Assembly: GCA_045837725.1 (NCBI GenBank)
Contig: JBEWZL010000132.1
Coordinates: forward strand, 62,001 to 126,000
Direction: 5' to 3'
Length of the DNA: 64,000 nt
Source: Vermamoeba vermiformis
Taxonomy: Eukaryota; Tubulinea; Echinamoebida
The translations under genes were made by a program, and so were the position numbers. A model generated the notes under the pieces. That model had not been told where the DNA came from, did not search any database, and worked only from the letters and a program-made list of their open reading frames with translations. Each line of letters starts with the position of its first letter. Within the stretch, counting starts at the first letter, position 1. Of the stretch, positions 48,034 through 57,888 are shown piece after piece.

Positions 48034-48041
48034 TCCTATTA
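48034..48041. repeat. DNA-transposon target-site duplication, left copy
   Basis: TCCTATTA is repeated at 54518-54525. The match could be read as 10 bp (CCTCCTATTA), but 8 bp aligns the inverted repeats best. Counting one copy restores the LINE frame IIIGGDLN. Confidence 0.85.
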
Positions 48042-48080
48042 GGGACGAACTTTTAATGGTTTGAAAAATATCCCATGTTC
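48042..48080 (+). repeat. Terminal inverted repeat, left
   Basis: Begins GGGACGAACTTTTAATGG. It pairs with the right end read on the minus strand (GGGGGGAACTTTTAACGA) with 7 mismatches in 39 positions and no gaps. Confidence 0.85.
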
Positions 48081-48084
48081 AAGA

Positions 48085-48104
48085 TGTAAGGTGTACACCT
48101 TACA
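48085..48104. promoter_or_regulatory. 20-bp perfect palindrome near the transposon's left end
   Basis: TGTAAGGTGTACACCTTACA equals its own reverse complement. Related sequences occur near the right end (54460-54476) and in introns at about 48826, 49741 and 52785. It may be a transposase-binding site; that is inference. Confidence 0.5.
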
Positions 48105-48124
48105 CTACCAAAATAAAGTATCAT

Positions 48125-50783
48125 TTATTTCAATTGATTTTTTTGATTTCGCTTTGCCACTTGATATACAATCTTTTTCACATATCCCTTGGTATATTTT
48201 TCATCAAAAATGTAATGTTGCAACCAGTACAACAATCCTTGGGATATTCCTTGTCTTTCCTCAGACAGTTTCTTTAAGCCTTCAATACACAGCAGCACAT
48301 CTTCTTCTTTCACCTTTGGGTAGTTTGCCTTGCGGGAGGTAAAATGGGAAAGCTTTAAGTCTTGGAATGTCTTAAATGTTAGCAACTGGGCAAGAGATGT
48401 TCTGGAGTTTAACTGAAAGGGGGTGGTCAATTTCAGGGACAGAAGCAGTTGAAGTTTCAGGTGAGAGTGCTGTTCTGCTTGATTACGCATTTCATTGCTA
48501 TTCAATGGAATTAGAATTGTAACAATGTGATTGGTAGGTACCTGTAGTTATAAAGGAATTGCAAATGGGTTACAACAGCAACCAGAAGTTCAAAAGAGCA
48601 AGAACCACTGTAAAAGGGAGATGATTTCTTCAAGTATTTGTGCCAGTTTTCATTAACTGAAGTGCCCTTTGAATATTCTTTCAATGAAGCTGAATTGAGT
48701 ACAGCATCAAGGTAGCCCGCAGTAGGGTTTAAAAAGTTATTCACTGCCCCAAGTACTTTGGAGGTAATTATTGAAGGATAATTAGCAGCTGTTATAGTGT
48801 CTGAACCACTATTGCAATGTTAGTGTATAGTGTACACCTTACATATTTGACTAACCTTAAAGTGGCTGCTAGATTCTCAATAAATAATTGCATCTGTTCA
48901 TCTCTATCTTGGTGAGCTTTACTGTATTTCTCAAGCCAGACATTCAGCATAGTAGATAACTTTGCACTGTTTGGGTCAGCTGAATTACAGAGCTGTGCGA
49001 AAATGCCACTGAGTTCTTGCTTTGCTGAATAATAGTCTGTACATATTAGATAACATAGTAAGAATTGTATAAGCATACCAGGATGATTGTGTGCCATTAC
49101 GGAGTCAATTCGATGTATTACATGCCAAATATCTTGACAGGTCTTTGGCATAGTTTTGGCAGAGAAAGAGTTTAACCAAGCTGCTTTAACAAAGTTTTGA
49201 TCTGTTGATATCAAAATTTAGGTAAAGTATTAATTTATGAAATGTTCATACCTTTTCTGCTGTCATCAGTAAACACATGTGTGGTTGTGGGTTTGCTGTG
49301 GAGACTCCAAATATCATCAAACTCGTCTTCCATATATTTGCGCTCATCTGATGGAACTAATTTGCACACAAGCACTTGTCCTCTTTCATTGAGAATCGAA
49401 AGCAAAGAAGCCTTAATCTGTATCTGGAGTATAGGTTACACCATACACCGCGGAATTTCTTTAATGAACCTACTCTTTTTTTGTTCATTGTATCCATTGC
49501 TGAGAGAGCTGATGCAATCTTGTATGTATGATCAACTCGGAGCACTGTACCACTCTTTGCAATGATTTCATTATTGTAGTGATTGAAAAACTCTTTTTGC
49601 TTGCTGTACTTGAAAAGGTACAGAGCCTCCAGCATTTGACTATTGATAATGTACTTCTGTTCCAAAGCATCGACAATCACATCCACATCAGTTTCAGCAA
49701 AGACCTGTGTCAGAAACCCCTGCAATTCATTTAAATATTATTAGTGTATAGTGTACACCCTACGCTACATCTCGTTCTGGTACTGTTTCTTACCATTCGT
49801 ATCTTGTGAGACAGGTTTGATATCCAAGTGCCTACAATAGTCTTTGCCAATGCAGAGAAGTTAAAGGAGTGGGATGGAATTGTCATAAAGATATAATCCA
49901 GAAATTTGGTAGTAACAATTGTTCTTTCAAAAGACACCACTTGCGGAGTAATGCTATAGTCTTTGAGATCTGACTGAAGTAAAGAAAATATAATGTAGCT
50001 GTGTGTGCTGCATTGATACTTTTGGAAAGCCAATATAAAAGGACTTTCAGTATCAAAGCACCTTTCTCTGGTATCTTTTCCATAAAGCACAATATGACAT
50101 ACGTCTTTACCCTGAATAAAGTTAGAATTGAAAGTAATATGTTTCATTAGTACCTTATGGGATGGGCATTTGGTAGGCAAGTAGGTCAGCATATTGACTG
50201 GTTGATTTGCCCTCCACAGTTTCAGGTGCTCAACAGGCAAAACCGACTCCACCGTTGCTGCAAAGTGCGAAGAAGATGTAGCATAATGTTTTTCAGGGTA
50301 TTCGGCACTGTTGTGGATAGAGAGCTCTGCCAATTGTGAAACAACGTCTTCGGTGTAAGGAGTACCCTCTACATCATCGGCCGATTCTACATTTTTCTTA
50401 ATTTTTGGGGCTTTTAACTGTTTCTTGACTGGACTAATGACAATGTTGTGTGTTTTAAGCTTCTTCTTTTGTGCTCGCTCTGCTAAGAATGTTTGGTCCT
50501 GCTGCAGAGTTCTGCGTTGTGGCAGTGGATTCACATCTGAGTAAATTGTAAAACCATAATATTATTAGCAAAACAAATACATACCTTGTAAATGCATTTT
50601 AGTGGCTTGATGCTGCAGCAATTCTTTTTTGGAATTTTTTTGGATGTTGCAGATGCATCCTGTTCGGTAATTCCAAAGTCGGCAAACATAGGTTTTCCGA
50701 TGGTTGCCAGATTTACCAAGCACAATATATTGGTAGCTGGTGTACCCCGGTTCCTTGTTTTGTTCGACAATAAGTTGTTCCAT
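48125..50783 (-). CDS. DDE-type transposase, superfamily unassigned
   Basis: About nine exons from MEQLIVEQNKEPGYTSYQYI at 50783 to the stop at 48125. Exon 1 has a Cys/His array (YVCRLWNYRTGCICNIQKNS, then LLQHQATKMHLQG) that may be a DNA-binding zinc finger. A basic linker follows (AERAQKKKLKTHN). Candidate catalytic residues are Asp in RVDHTYKIASAL (about 49540), Asp in THVFTDDSRKDQN (about 49270) and Glu in GTSVNENWHKYLKK (about 48645), with DIWHVIHRIDSV between. This D-D-E order with a GTSxNExxH motif fits an RNase H-fold transposase with a helical insertion. I do not recognise a named group. No obvious break is seen in the spliced frame, so the gene may still be functional. Confidence 0.72.
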
Positions 50784-50814
50784 CTGATTTTATCGTTTTT
50801 ACACGAGCACAACA
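50784..50814. promoter_or_regulatory. Very short divergent start-codon gap in the transposon
   Basis: Only 31 bp separate the ATG of the transposase gene (-) and the ATG of the second gene (+). Transcription starts must overlap or lie inside the opposite coding region unless first exons lie elsewhere. Confidence 0.45.
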
Positions 50815-53800
50815 ATGCAAACGCGACTGCGTGCAAGAGCAACAAACCAAAACAAAAACAATAACAATAATTCCCTTTCCAAAAAAAGGGCACGAGACGA
50901 GAGTGAGATTGAGCAGATCGAGATCGCTAGCGAACAAGCCACTAGCAACAAACGGCAGAAAACAACAAAATCAAGTAAGTAATAATTTTGGTTGTAATTT
51001 TTTAATGCGGGTTTAAATAACGGTTTATTTTTTTGATTTTTCTCCCGCGCAAATTAATTTCTTTTTGTTGATTAAAAAACGGTCTGATCCAGAACACAGC
51101 AAGCACAGCAAACAGTGCTTCCCAAGTGGCTGAACGCGCTCCCCAAAACCCCGATATTGCAGGCGAACCCGGTAAGTGTAAATCTGATCACGTTAATTTT
51201 TAATACCCGAATCTAGGCAACACAGCTAACTCAACGCGCACCAACACTACAAATAGGGGTGCACAAGAACGCGAACGCGTTCCCCACGACCGCGATACTG
51301 CTGGCGAACCCGGTAAGTGTAAATCTGATCAGATTGAATTTTTTCTAACCGAATCTGGTCAACACAGCTAACTCAACGCGCAGTGACACTACGAATAGTG
51401 TTACACAACACCGCGAACGCGTTCCTGAAGACAGTGCTGGTGCAGGCGAACCCGGTAAGAGTAAATCTGATCAACTTAATTTTTATTGACTGAATCTGGT
51501 CAATACAGCTAACTTAACGCACAGCAACACTACAAATAGTGCTGCACAAGACCGCGAACACGTTCTGGAAGACCGCGATAGTGCTGGCGAACCCGGTAAG
51601 TGTAAATCTGATCGGATTGAATTTTTTCTAAGCGAATCTGGTCAACACAGCTTACTTAACGCGCACCAACAGTACAAATAGGGGTGCACAAGAACGCGAA
51701 CGCGTTCCCCACGACCGCGATACTGCTGGCGAACCCGGTAAGTGTAAATCTGATCAGATTGAGTTTTTCCTGACCTGAATCCAGCAACCACCACTGGTGT
51801 AAACACTGCTGCTGCTGGTATTATCGCCGCCAGCGAGTATACGCATGGGAGCAATGCTAGCCAGTGCATAAATCAGCCAGGTAAGACGTTTTTTTACTGT
51901 TTAAAAGTTCGTAGCTGATGTCACTAACCGATCGCGAATCCAGTTTCGACCGAACCAATGCCCACAAATGGTAGCAGTAGTCTATCAGATACTAATACGC
52001 GTGCTCCCGACAATTGCTATGGTGGTAGCGAAGCAGGTAAGTGTAAATCTGATCAACCTAATTTTTAATTAACCGAATCTGGTCAACACAGCTAACTCTA
52101 CGCCCAGTAACAGTACGAACACTGTTGTACAACAACGCGAACGCATTCCCGAAGACCGTGATAGTGCTGGCAAAGCAGGTAAGTCTAAATCTGATCAGCT
52201 TAATTTTTTGTAACCTGAATCTAGGCAACACTACCAATTCAATGTCCTCAAACATTGCGAATAGTGTTGCACAAGGCCGCGAACGCATTGCTGAAGACCG
52301 CGACATTGCTGGCAAAGCAGGTAAGTGCAAATCAGATCAGCTTAATTTTTTCTAACCTGAATCTAGGCAACACTGCCAACCCAATGCCCCCAAACACTAC
52401 GAATAGTGTTGTGCAAGACCGCGAACGCGTTCCTGAAGACCGCGATGGTGCTGGCACACCAGGTAAGCCAAAAGTTACTTGTAAAATACTTTGATCTAAC
52501 GTCAAATCCAGGCACAGCTGACACCAGTGCTTCCCAAGTGCACGAACTCATCCCCAATGCCCGCAATAATGATGCTATTGACAATGAACAAGCTCGTGAC
52601 ATTAGACAGCCCACTAGTAAGCCCAATGAGCAAGGTAAGTTGAACTGCCGATCTATGGACAACTTTTGAAATGTATCATTGACAATTATACGATTACAGT
52701 TAATACCGCGGCAGTACAGAACAACACCAACGAGCACACAGATCGTCAACAGGGGGTAGCAATAGCAGGTAAGTTTTTGTGTAAGGTGTACACTGTACAC
52801 CAATGCTGATTGGCTTGCAGGGGCAGCACCGGACTCTCTTGCTGCAAACTACAGTGACAGACCACGTAGAAACCGAACACTTAGACGTGGTGTGTGAAGG
52901 CAAAAACGTTGTATTACAGGATACTAATTCTTTTTCCCTGTTACATAGCTGTAGACACTGCTAGTGACGAGTCCTCAGAATCCAGCTCTAACAGCAATGT
53001 ACAGCAGGTAATTGAAGTTGGCGAAGATAATGAACAAGGGGACTTGCTAAAAGGTAATTCGTATCGGTAACCGGTGTACTCCTTACACCCTTTTATTTAG
53101 TTGTTGGGCAAACAAAAGAAAGCAGCGCAGATCAGTATGCTGCTGTTGATAATATTGTTGCTGTAAACAAAAACGATATTGTGGCAGTGTTGGGAGAAGA
53201 CAACGAAATTTGGTTTGCGAAAGTTGTCAAAGCCCCAAGAGCCAAGAACAACTTGGCAAAACTTACTGTTTCTTGGTATCAGTGTGAAGCACGGACGAGT
53301 TCGAACGCACTGTTAATCTCTCCAGAACAAAACCAGTCCAGCATAGAATTGGGGGCTATTTTGGATAAAGTTGCTTTCACAAAAATGCCTGGCAAGCAAC
53401 TTTGCATTGACAATTCAGAGTATCAGCGTGTTCAAGTTATTGGTACGTAATCAATTCCCTTCTAGCACTTGACCAATTACTGACCTTAATCTCAATACAG
53501 CAACAAAAATTACTGAGCAGCCAGACTCATCTGCAAAAACAAAACAAAGCCCGAAAAAGACTTCGAAAAAGAACAAGAACAAGGCAAAAAAGAAGAAGAG
53601 CAAAAAGAAAAACGCAAAAACATCCGCTGCATCGTAAGTGTACAGTGTACCCTTTACACCAATGTGTAACTTACTTTACACAGAGCTGCAATTGTTGAAG
53701 AAGATAGTGAGCCTGGCGCCAACATGCAAAACAACGCCAATGTTTCTAAAGTGCCACAAACTGCAGATGTTGATATGGGTGAGGTTGGTCCTGATGATGC

Positions 53801-54412
53801 TTCTGTTTCTTTTAGTTCTGCTGAGGAGGATGCCAAACACCAGTTTATGCACGAAACTGACGTTACTGTGGCATCGATTTATGATGTTAATGCTGATTCT
53901 TGTAAGTTTCTCTTCATATTTTTATGGATCTAATCTTTTTTTTGTTGTAGGGGATGTTAAGCTCGCCAAGTTTTCAAAATGGCTTTTGCAATATGGTATA
54001 TTCAACAAAGATTATATGGACAATGGCAAAACGTCTGGTGGCTCAACAGCACTGCACTTATATTTTTTTTACCGTATGTACAGTGTACACCGCACACAAC
54101 TGTCACTCACTACTTTTAGTGTTATCTGCCTTCAGGGACCACGTACTTCCCACTCCTGCTGAAAAGCGTGCTACTTTGCTTTCTGCAGGTATTACAGAAG
54201 ACAATCATAAGCACTACACTCTACTGTGCCACGACATGACACTTGAAGGAAATCCTCTGGTGCACCGCCCCACTGCCTTTACAAAGAAGACTATTACTTC
54301 TGTTCATCGCTGGTTAGTGCAGTACTCATTGATCAGAATTTCTCATGAGCCTGGTGCCAAAAGAAATAGGGTGTTTGTATGTATACCACCTTTGCGTCCG
54401 ATTTGGCAATAA
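50815..54412 (+). CDS. Transposon accessory protein with 29-residue repeats, SH3/BAH-like region and unknown C-terminal domain
   Basis: About 18 exons. Exon 1 (50815-50974) encodes a basic, Asn-rich start with a nuclear-signal-like KKRARDESE and KRQK. Exon 2 starts near 51100. The exons from 51226 to 52462 encode 29-32-residue repeats of the type ANSTRTNTTNRGAQERERV with ends such as DTAGEP, each on its own exon. Then follow RPRRNRTLRR, an acidic Ser region, and a globular segment NDIVAVLGEDNEIWFAKVVK with LAKLTVSWYQCEARTSSN, which looks like an SH3/BAH/Tudor-type domain. A Lys-rich stretch and an acidic stretch lead to a conserved-looking C terminus (WDVKLAKFSKWLLQYGIF, FRDHVLPTPAEKRATLLSAG, RNRVFVCIPPLRPIW). 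The function is unknown; partnership with the transposase is inferred from the divergent pair. Confidence 0.7.
51172..52462 (+). repeat. Tandem array in which each unit is one intron plus one in-frame exon
   Basis: Nine intron-plus-exon units follow each other. Introns start at 51172, 51313, 51455, 51596, 51738, 51881, 52037, 52179 and 52321 and are 46-63 bp. Exons are 87, 87, 87, 87, 96, 93, 87, 96 and 96 bp, all multiples of three, and all junctions are phase 1. Intron sequences share GTAAGTGTAAATCTGATCA at the start and GAATCTGGTCAACACAG or GAATCTAG at the end. Units five and six are the most diverged; units one and four encode nearly identical exons. Confidence 0.88.
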
Positions 54413-54478
54413 AACCTGTTTTACGTTTATTTGGTGCAAATTTTTTATTGTTGGTGTCAGGTGTACACTGTACACCAC

Positions 54479-54517
54479 GAAAACGGGATATTTCTCAAAT
54501 CGTTAAAAGTTCCCCCC
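54479..54517 (-). repeat. Terminal inverted repeat, right
   Basis: The reverse complement begins GGGGGGAACTTTTAACGA and matches the left terminal repeat at 32 of 39 positions. Confidence 0.85.
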
Positions 54518-54525
54518 TCCTATTA
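54518..54525. repeat. DNA-transposon target-site duplication, right copy
   Basis: TCCTATTA, the exact partner of 48034-48041. It is the copy that keeps the LINE frame (GGA codon at 54520-54518). Confidence 0.85.
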
Positions 54526-57208
54526 TTATATGAGAGTTTGTATTTCTGTCGATAATTTTATCGATCTTTTTAAGAAAGCGTTCGTAGAATGCTTTCTTTT
54601 CGGTTTTATTTGACGTTGCCGGACCGTAAACATTTACTATTGCAAGCGTCTCTTTATTTACTTCAATGATCAAGATTATGAAACGCTTGTATTTATCTTT
54701 GATGATCTCTTTAATAAATGGTTTCCATTTTACATTGAAAGCAATTGCGATCCCGTGTTTACCATTTTTTGGCGGGTTGATCCAGTTGATGCGGTCTTCT
54801 TTCTCGGTTTCGTTTATGGTAGTATCATTCATAATCTTTTTTATTAGTTTTTCTTTTCTCTCTTGGACGATGTCTTTCGTAGTGCGATTGTTCCACTCAA
54901 TTGCAACTTCATTGTGTATTTGTTTTCTACACAGGTAGTCTTCGGCAGTAATTTTCGTTTCTTGAATGAGATAAAAATCAATTTCATTGTTCCTTATAGC
55001 TTCGACGATATCTTGTAGTTTGTCTTCGGCACCTCCGTTGATATTTTTCGAAATTAGTCTAATATTATGTTTATGATCTTCAGGGAAATACCACGCATCT
55101 TCTTTTTCGTCCTTATCATCGTAGTCATGCGGTAGCAGTTCAATTTCGCTGTCATTTTCCGGATGTGACCATTGGATCTGAAACTTAAACGGGCTTTTTT
55201 CTTCCATAATTCTGCCTTCGTAGTATTGATCACTGAATTTTATTTTCACTTGTTTACCAAGCCATGTTTTTGTGTCGGGATTGGGATAGGATATTTGCGG
55301 ATCGCCTCCGATTAAGCCAATCTCGGCTTTTAAACAGACTTGGTTGTTAGTGATATCTATGGTGCTATTCATATTAGTTATCATCTTACCATCTTTGAAT
55401 AATTTAATGCATTCCGGTGGTAAGTTAATTCTTTTTGAGCATTCATTACAGATCTCCTGTATCGCGATCTTTGTGTAATGCGTTTTAATATTAATCTCCT
55501 CGTTGTCAAGTGCTACTTTAATATTATTTCCAATTTTTTCGCTACTTTGTTTAGGGTTCTCGGCGCGTTGGGGCTTTGTCTGCTGGTTTCGAGATGGATC
55601 TTTAAGTTTTGGTCGTAATTTTGGTTTTATTTGTGAGTGGTATATTGTCGGTATTATAATAGTGTTTTTCGATAGTGTTATAAGTATATATAATACCTTT
55701 AGACTCAGTCGTCTATAATTTTTTTTGGATCGTGGTTTAACAATTGTGATAATTAATATGCAATTTATTTCGTTTATAAATGTTATTATTAAAGTGATAC
55801 ATGCGGTGAATAAGATTATAATTATTAATATTTTAAGTGTCGAGGTGTGTTCGTTTTCATTTTCTCTTCTCGGCGATCTTTCGTGCAATCTAAATAGTTC
55901 TATAATTAGCGTACACACTATTACTATTTGGTATGTCTTATTTACCGATTCAGCGTATTCTCTTGGTGTGAAAATATCGAAAATGTGGCCACGGGTGAAT
56001 CCGATCTTTCTGTGGAAACGTTTGATTGTCGCGACGTCCATCTCACTGTCACAGTGTACTTGTACGTACTCTCCTTTGCGTAGGCCGTCCGATTTTGGTA
56101 TATATACTCGTACTACTTGCGTTTTTGTCTTCGAGATTTGGCCTTCTAAGAATATTTTCAATTTGCTTGCTTTGATGTTGTATGCTAATTTTGGTGGAAT
56201 TGGGCCCATCCATAACGTTAGATTTTTGGGATGACTGATCTCGAGTGAGTATTTTGTGCCGTTGATGATGATCGATGTACCGTTGGTTGGTATTATCTTA
56301 TCAAGTTGTTGTTCGTCTGCATCGAACACAATTAAGCACTTCTCTCTTGTAGCGTTGAAATCGTCGAGAAACCATTTGAAATACGGTTTGGTGGGGAGCT
56401 TAGTTTGAACTTGTTGCTGTACTTCGTTTCTATGTCCTAATGGTACTGATATAATAATCGCTGCTCGATCAAGGACTATCGCTTCTCCTCTTGGTGGTTC
56501 TGTGATAATTGTATGTCCAATCGGGATAAGAGATCTGATCTCAGTTCTCGCTTGTTCGGAGAAGGCACACCAGTAGGTAGTTTTGATATTGTTCATAAGG
56601 ACTGTGACGCTGCGACTTATGTCGATTTTGTTTTCGATGTTGCGGATTCTTGAGTTGATCGTGGTTAGTTGGGACTGTGAGATTTGTTGAGCTCCGATCC
56701 AGAAATCATTGTCATCATCTCCGATTGAGAGGAAGTCAAGTAATGTTTGTTCTTCCATGTCGATGTCGTTATCGTTCGTTGTTTTTTCGGTTATTCCATT
56801 CGTGTTGTTTTCTAGTTGGGATCCGTTGTTGGGCAGATGCGTAGTTAAAGGAGGCTTAGTAGTGTTATTGTTGTTGTTGATAACTTCTTGGTTGGTTTGT
56901 TCAGTATATTGTGCGTTGTGTTCTTTTGGTTCGTTGCTTGTTACTTCGATCTCTTGATCGGGTGCATCGAGTGTCTGGATGACGTTGTTGTTGTTGTTTG
57001 GAGCTCCTATGTTGTTTTCATGGTCATTATAGAAGTTCATTATTTCTGAAACGATATTGGTTGTCTCTTCGACTGATGCGTCTTCGATCTCATCGTGGAT
57101 GTTTCCTCCTTCCGTTGATGGTGTTGTGAATTGGTTTACGTTGAGCGCTGCTTTAAACCGTTTATTGGGAGATGAGCAATTTGAGCTCGGGTTGCTTCTT
57201 TTGCTCAT
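54518..57208 (-). CDS. LINE polyprotein, N-terminal part: RRM-like, ubiquitin-like, Tudor-like, endonuclease start
   Basis: Starting at MSKRSNPSSNCSSPNKRF (57208), this part gives 897 codons up to the insertion point. A further in-frame ATG at 57820 (MLAIFILLIDLLS) could add 204 residues. Order: an Asn/Thr-rich acidic region; an RRM-like RNA-binding fold near 56220-55990 (VVRVYIPKSDGLRKGEYVQV); a hydrophobic stretch (TLKILIIIILFTACITLIIT); a ubiquitin-like domain at about 55528-55304 ending GLIGG; a Tudor/SH3-like segment (LGKQVKIKFSDQYYEGRIME); and the endonuclease start (NIRLISKNINGGAEDKLQDI, then IDFYLIQETK, VNVYGPATSN). ORF1 and ORF2 of most LINEs are separate; here both lie in one frame. 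Confidence 0.85.
55304..55528 (-). other. Ubiquitin-like domain ending in Gly-Gly inside the LINE polyprotein
   Basis: The 75 residues from NNIKVALDNEEINIK to GLIGG align with ubiquitin almost without gaps. I3 and V5 match. The LPPECIKLFKDGK segment places P37, P38, L43, G47 and K48 at ubiquitin's own positions. The end KAEIGLIGG parallels LRLRGG. The Gly-Gly codons are 55309-55304. Confidence 0.78.
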
Positions 57209-57872
57209 TAGTACAGTTTGAGAATAAATTAGATTTAAGATCAGCTTACTATTTATATTTTTTTGTTCACCTCTCTTGTGATTAGTTATATCGCCTATGA
57301 GCTTTATTTCTGTGTTTCTTTCTTTTTGTGATGTTGTGTTGGTGTAAGTTTCGATCGATGTTTCAGGATGTGTTCGTGTTCGGGCCGTTTGTGCTTCTAG
57401 AAGGTTTTCCGTTTGTGTTAAGCTGATACGATGGCTTAGTAGTGATCCATTTATTATCGTAGGGGTGATTATAAGACATATTTTGGGTGTAATTTTGGGA
57501 TCGGGTTCAGATGAGATTGGTTCAGGAAATTTTTGTTTATTTATGTTTAGAGTAATATACATTAGCAGAATAATTAAGAGTGTTTTTAAATTGTATATCG
57601 TGTTTTTCCAGTTCTTTAGGCAGTTTGAAACTGCGGGGCCAATGTTTTTTAGAGTGCTTTGGCGTGCACGGTTATGTTTATATTTGAGTCTTACTTGTAA
57701 TAGTTTTTTGCGTGGAATTTGTGTTTTCGGAATGTTATTTTTTTGGATTTGTTTCGGATTTTGTGGGCTAGTATCATGTGTGGATAATAGGTCTATTAAC
57801 AATATAAATATAGCAAGCATTTTTGTTTGTCGTATATTCTCTCCTCTCGTCTCTCTCCTATGCCGGTCATCC

Positions 57873-57888
57873 GGGGAATTAAAGTTTA
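57873..57888. repeat. LINE target-site duplication, right copy
   Basis: GGGGAATTAAAGTTTA, identical to 43820-43835. The following bases (CTGGGCAGCG) resume host sequence upstream of the fibrillarin-like gene. Confidence 0.85.

Larger units (their letters stand above)
48042..54517. mobile_element. TIR DNA transposon nested in the LINE, two divergent genes
   Basis: Terminal inverted repeats 48042-48080 and 54479-54517 match at 32 of 39 positions, with the shared core AACTTTTAA and AAATATCCC. An 8-bp target-site duplication flanks the element. It contains a DDE-type transposase gene (50783-48125, -) and a second gene (50815-54412, +) with only 31 bp between start codons. Both genes are spliced. 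A 20-bp perfect palindrome TGTAAGGTGTACACCTTACA sits at 48085-48104 and related GTGTACAC motifs lie near the right end and in many introns. No capsid- or polymerase-like gene is present, so this is a plain cut-and-paste element. I cannot place it in a named superfamily. Confidence 0.88.
43836..57872 (-). mobile_element. APE-type LINE with RNase H, single long open frame, interrupted by a DNA transposon
   Basis: The element lies on the minus strand: the 5' end is at 57872 and the 3' end at 43836, where a short CACATAA-type tandem tail occurs. An exact 16-bp target-site duplication flanks it. Without the 6,476-bp transposon and its 8-bp duplication it is about 7,553 bp. It has an ORF1-like part, ubiquitin-like and Tudor-like domains, an endonuclease of the APE/EEP type, a reverse transcriptase (YADD), RNase H and a CCHC knuckle. 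RNase H plus APE points to the I/Tad/R1-like broad group, but the clade needs a phylogeny. The frame is otherwise open and the duplication intact, so the insertion looks young. Target: the 5' intergenic region between the small acidic gene and the fibrillarin-like gene. Confidence 0.9.

Noticed and set aside
51100-52480. Regular repeats with variable parts between them, CRISPR-like at first sight
   Set aside because: The units are exon-intron pairs with consistent splice sites and an open frame of 29-32-residue repeats in a eukaryotic transposon; there are no cas genes and the repeats are diverged.
48042-54517. Possibility of a Polinton-like or virus-derived element because of its 6.5-kb size and several domains
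   Set aside because: No capsid, packaging ATPase, protease, integrase or DNA polymerase motif was seen. A DDE transposase, short terminal repeats and an 8-bp duplication fit a plain DNA transposon.
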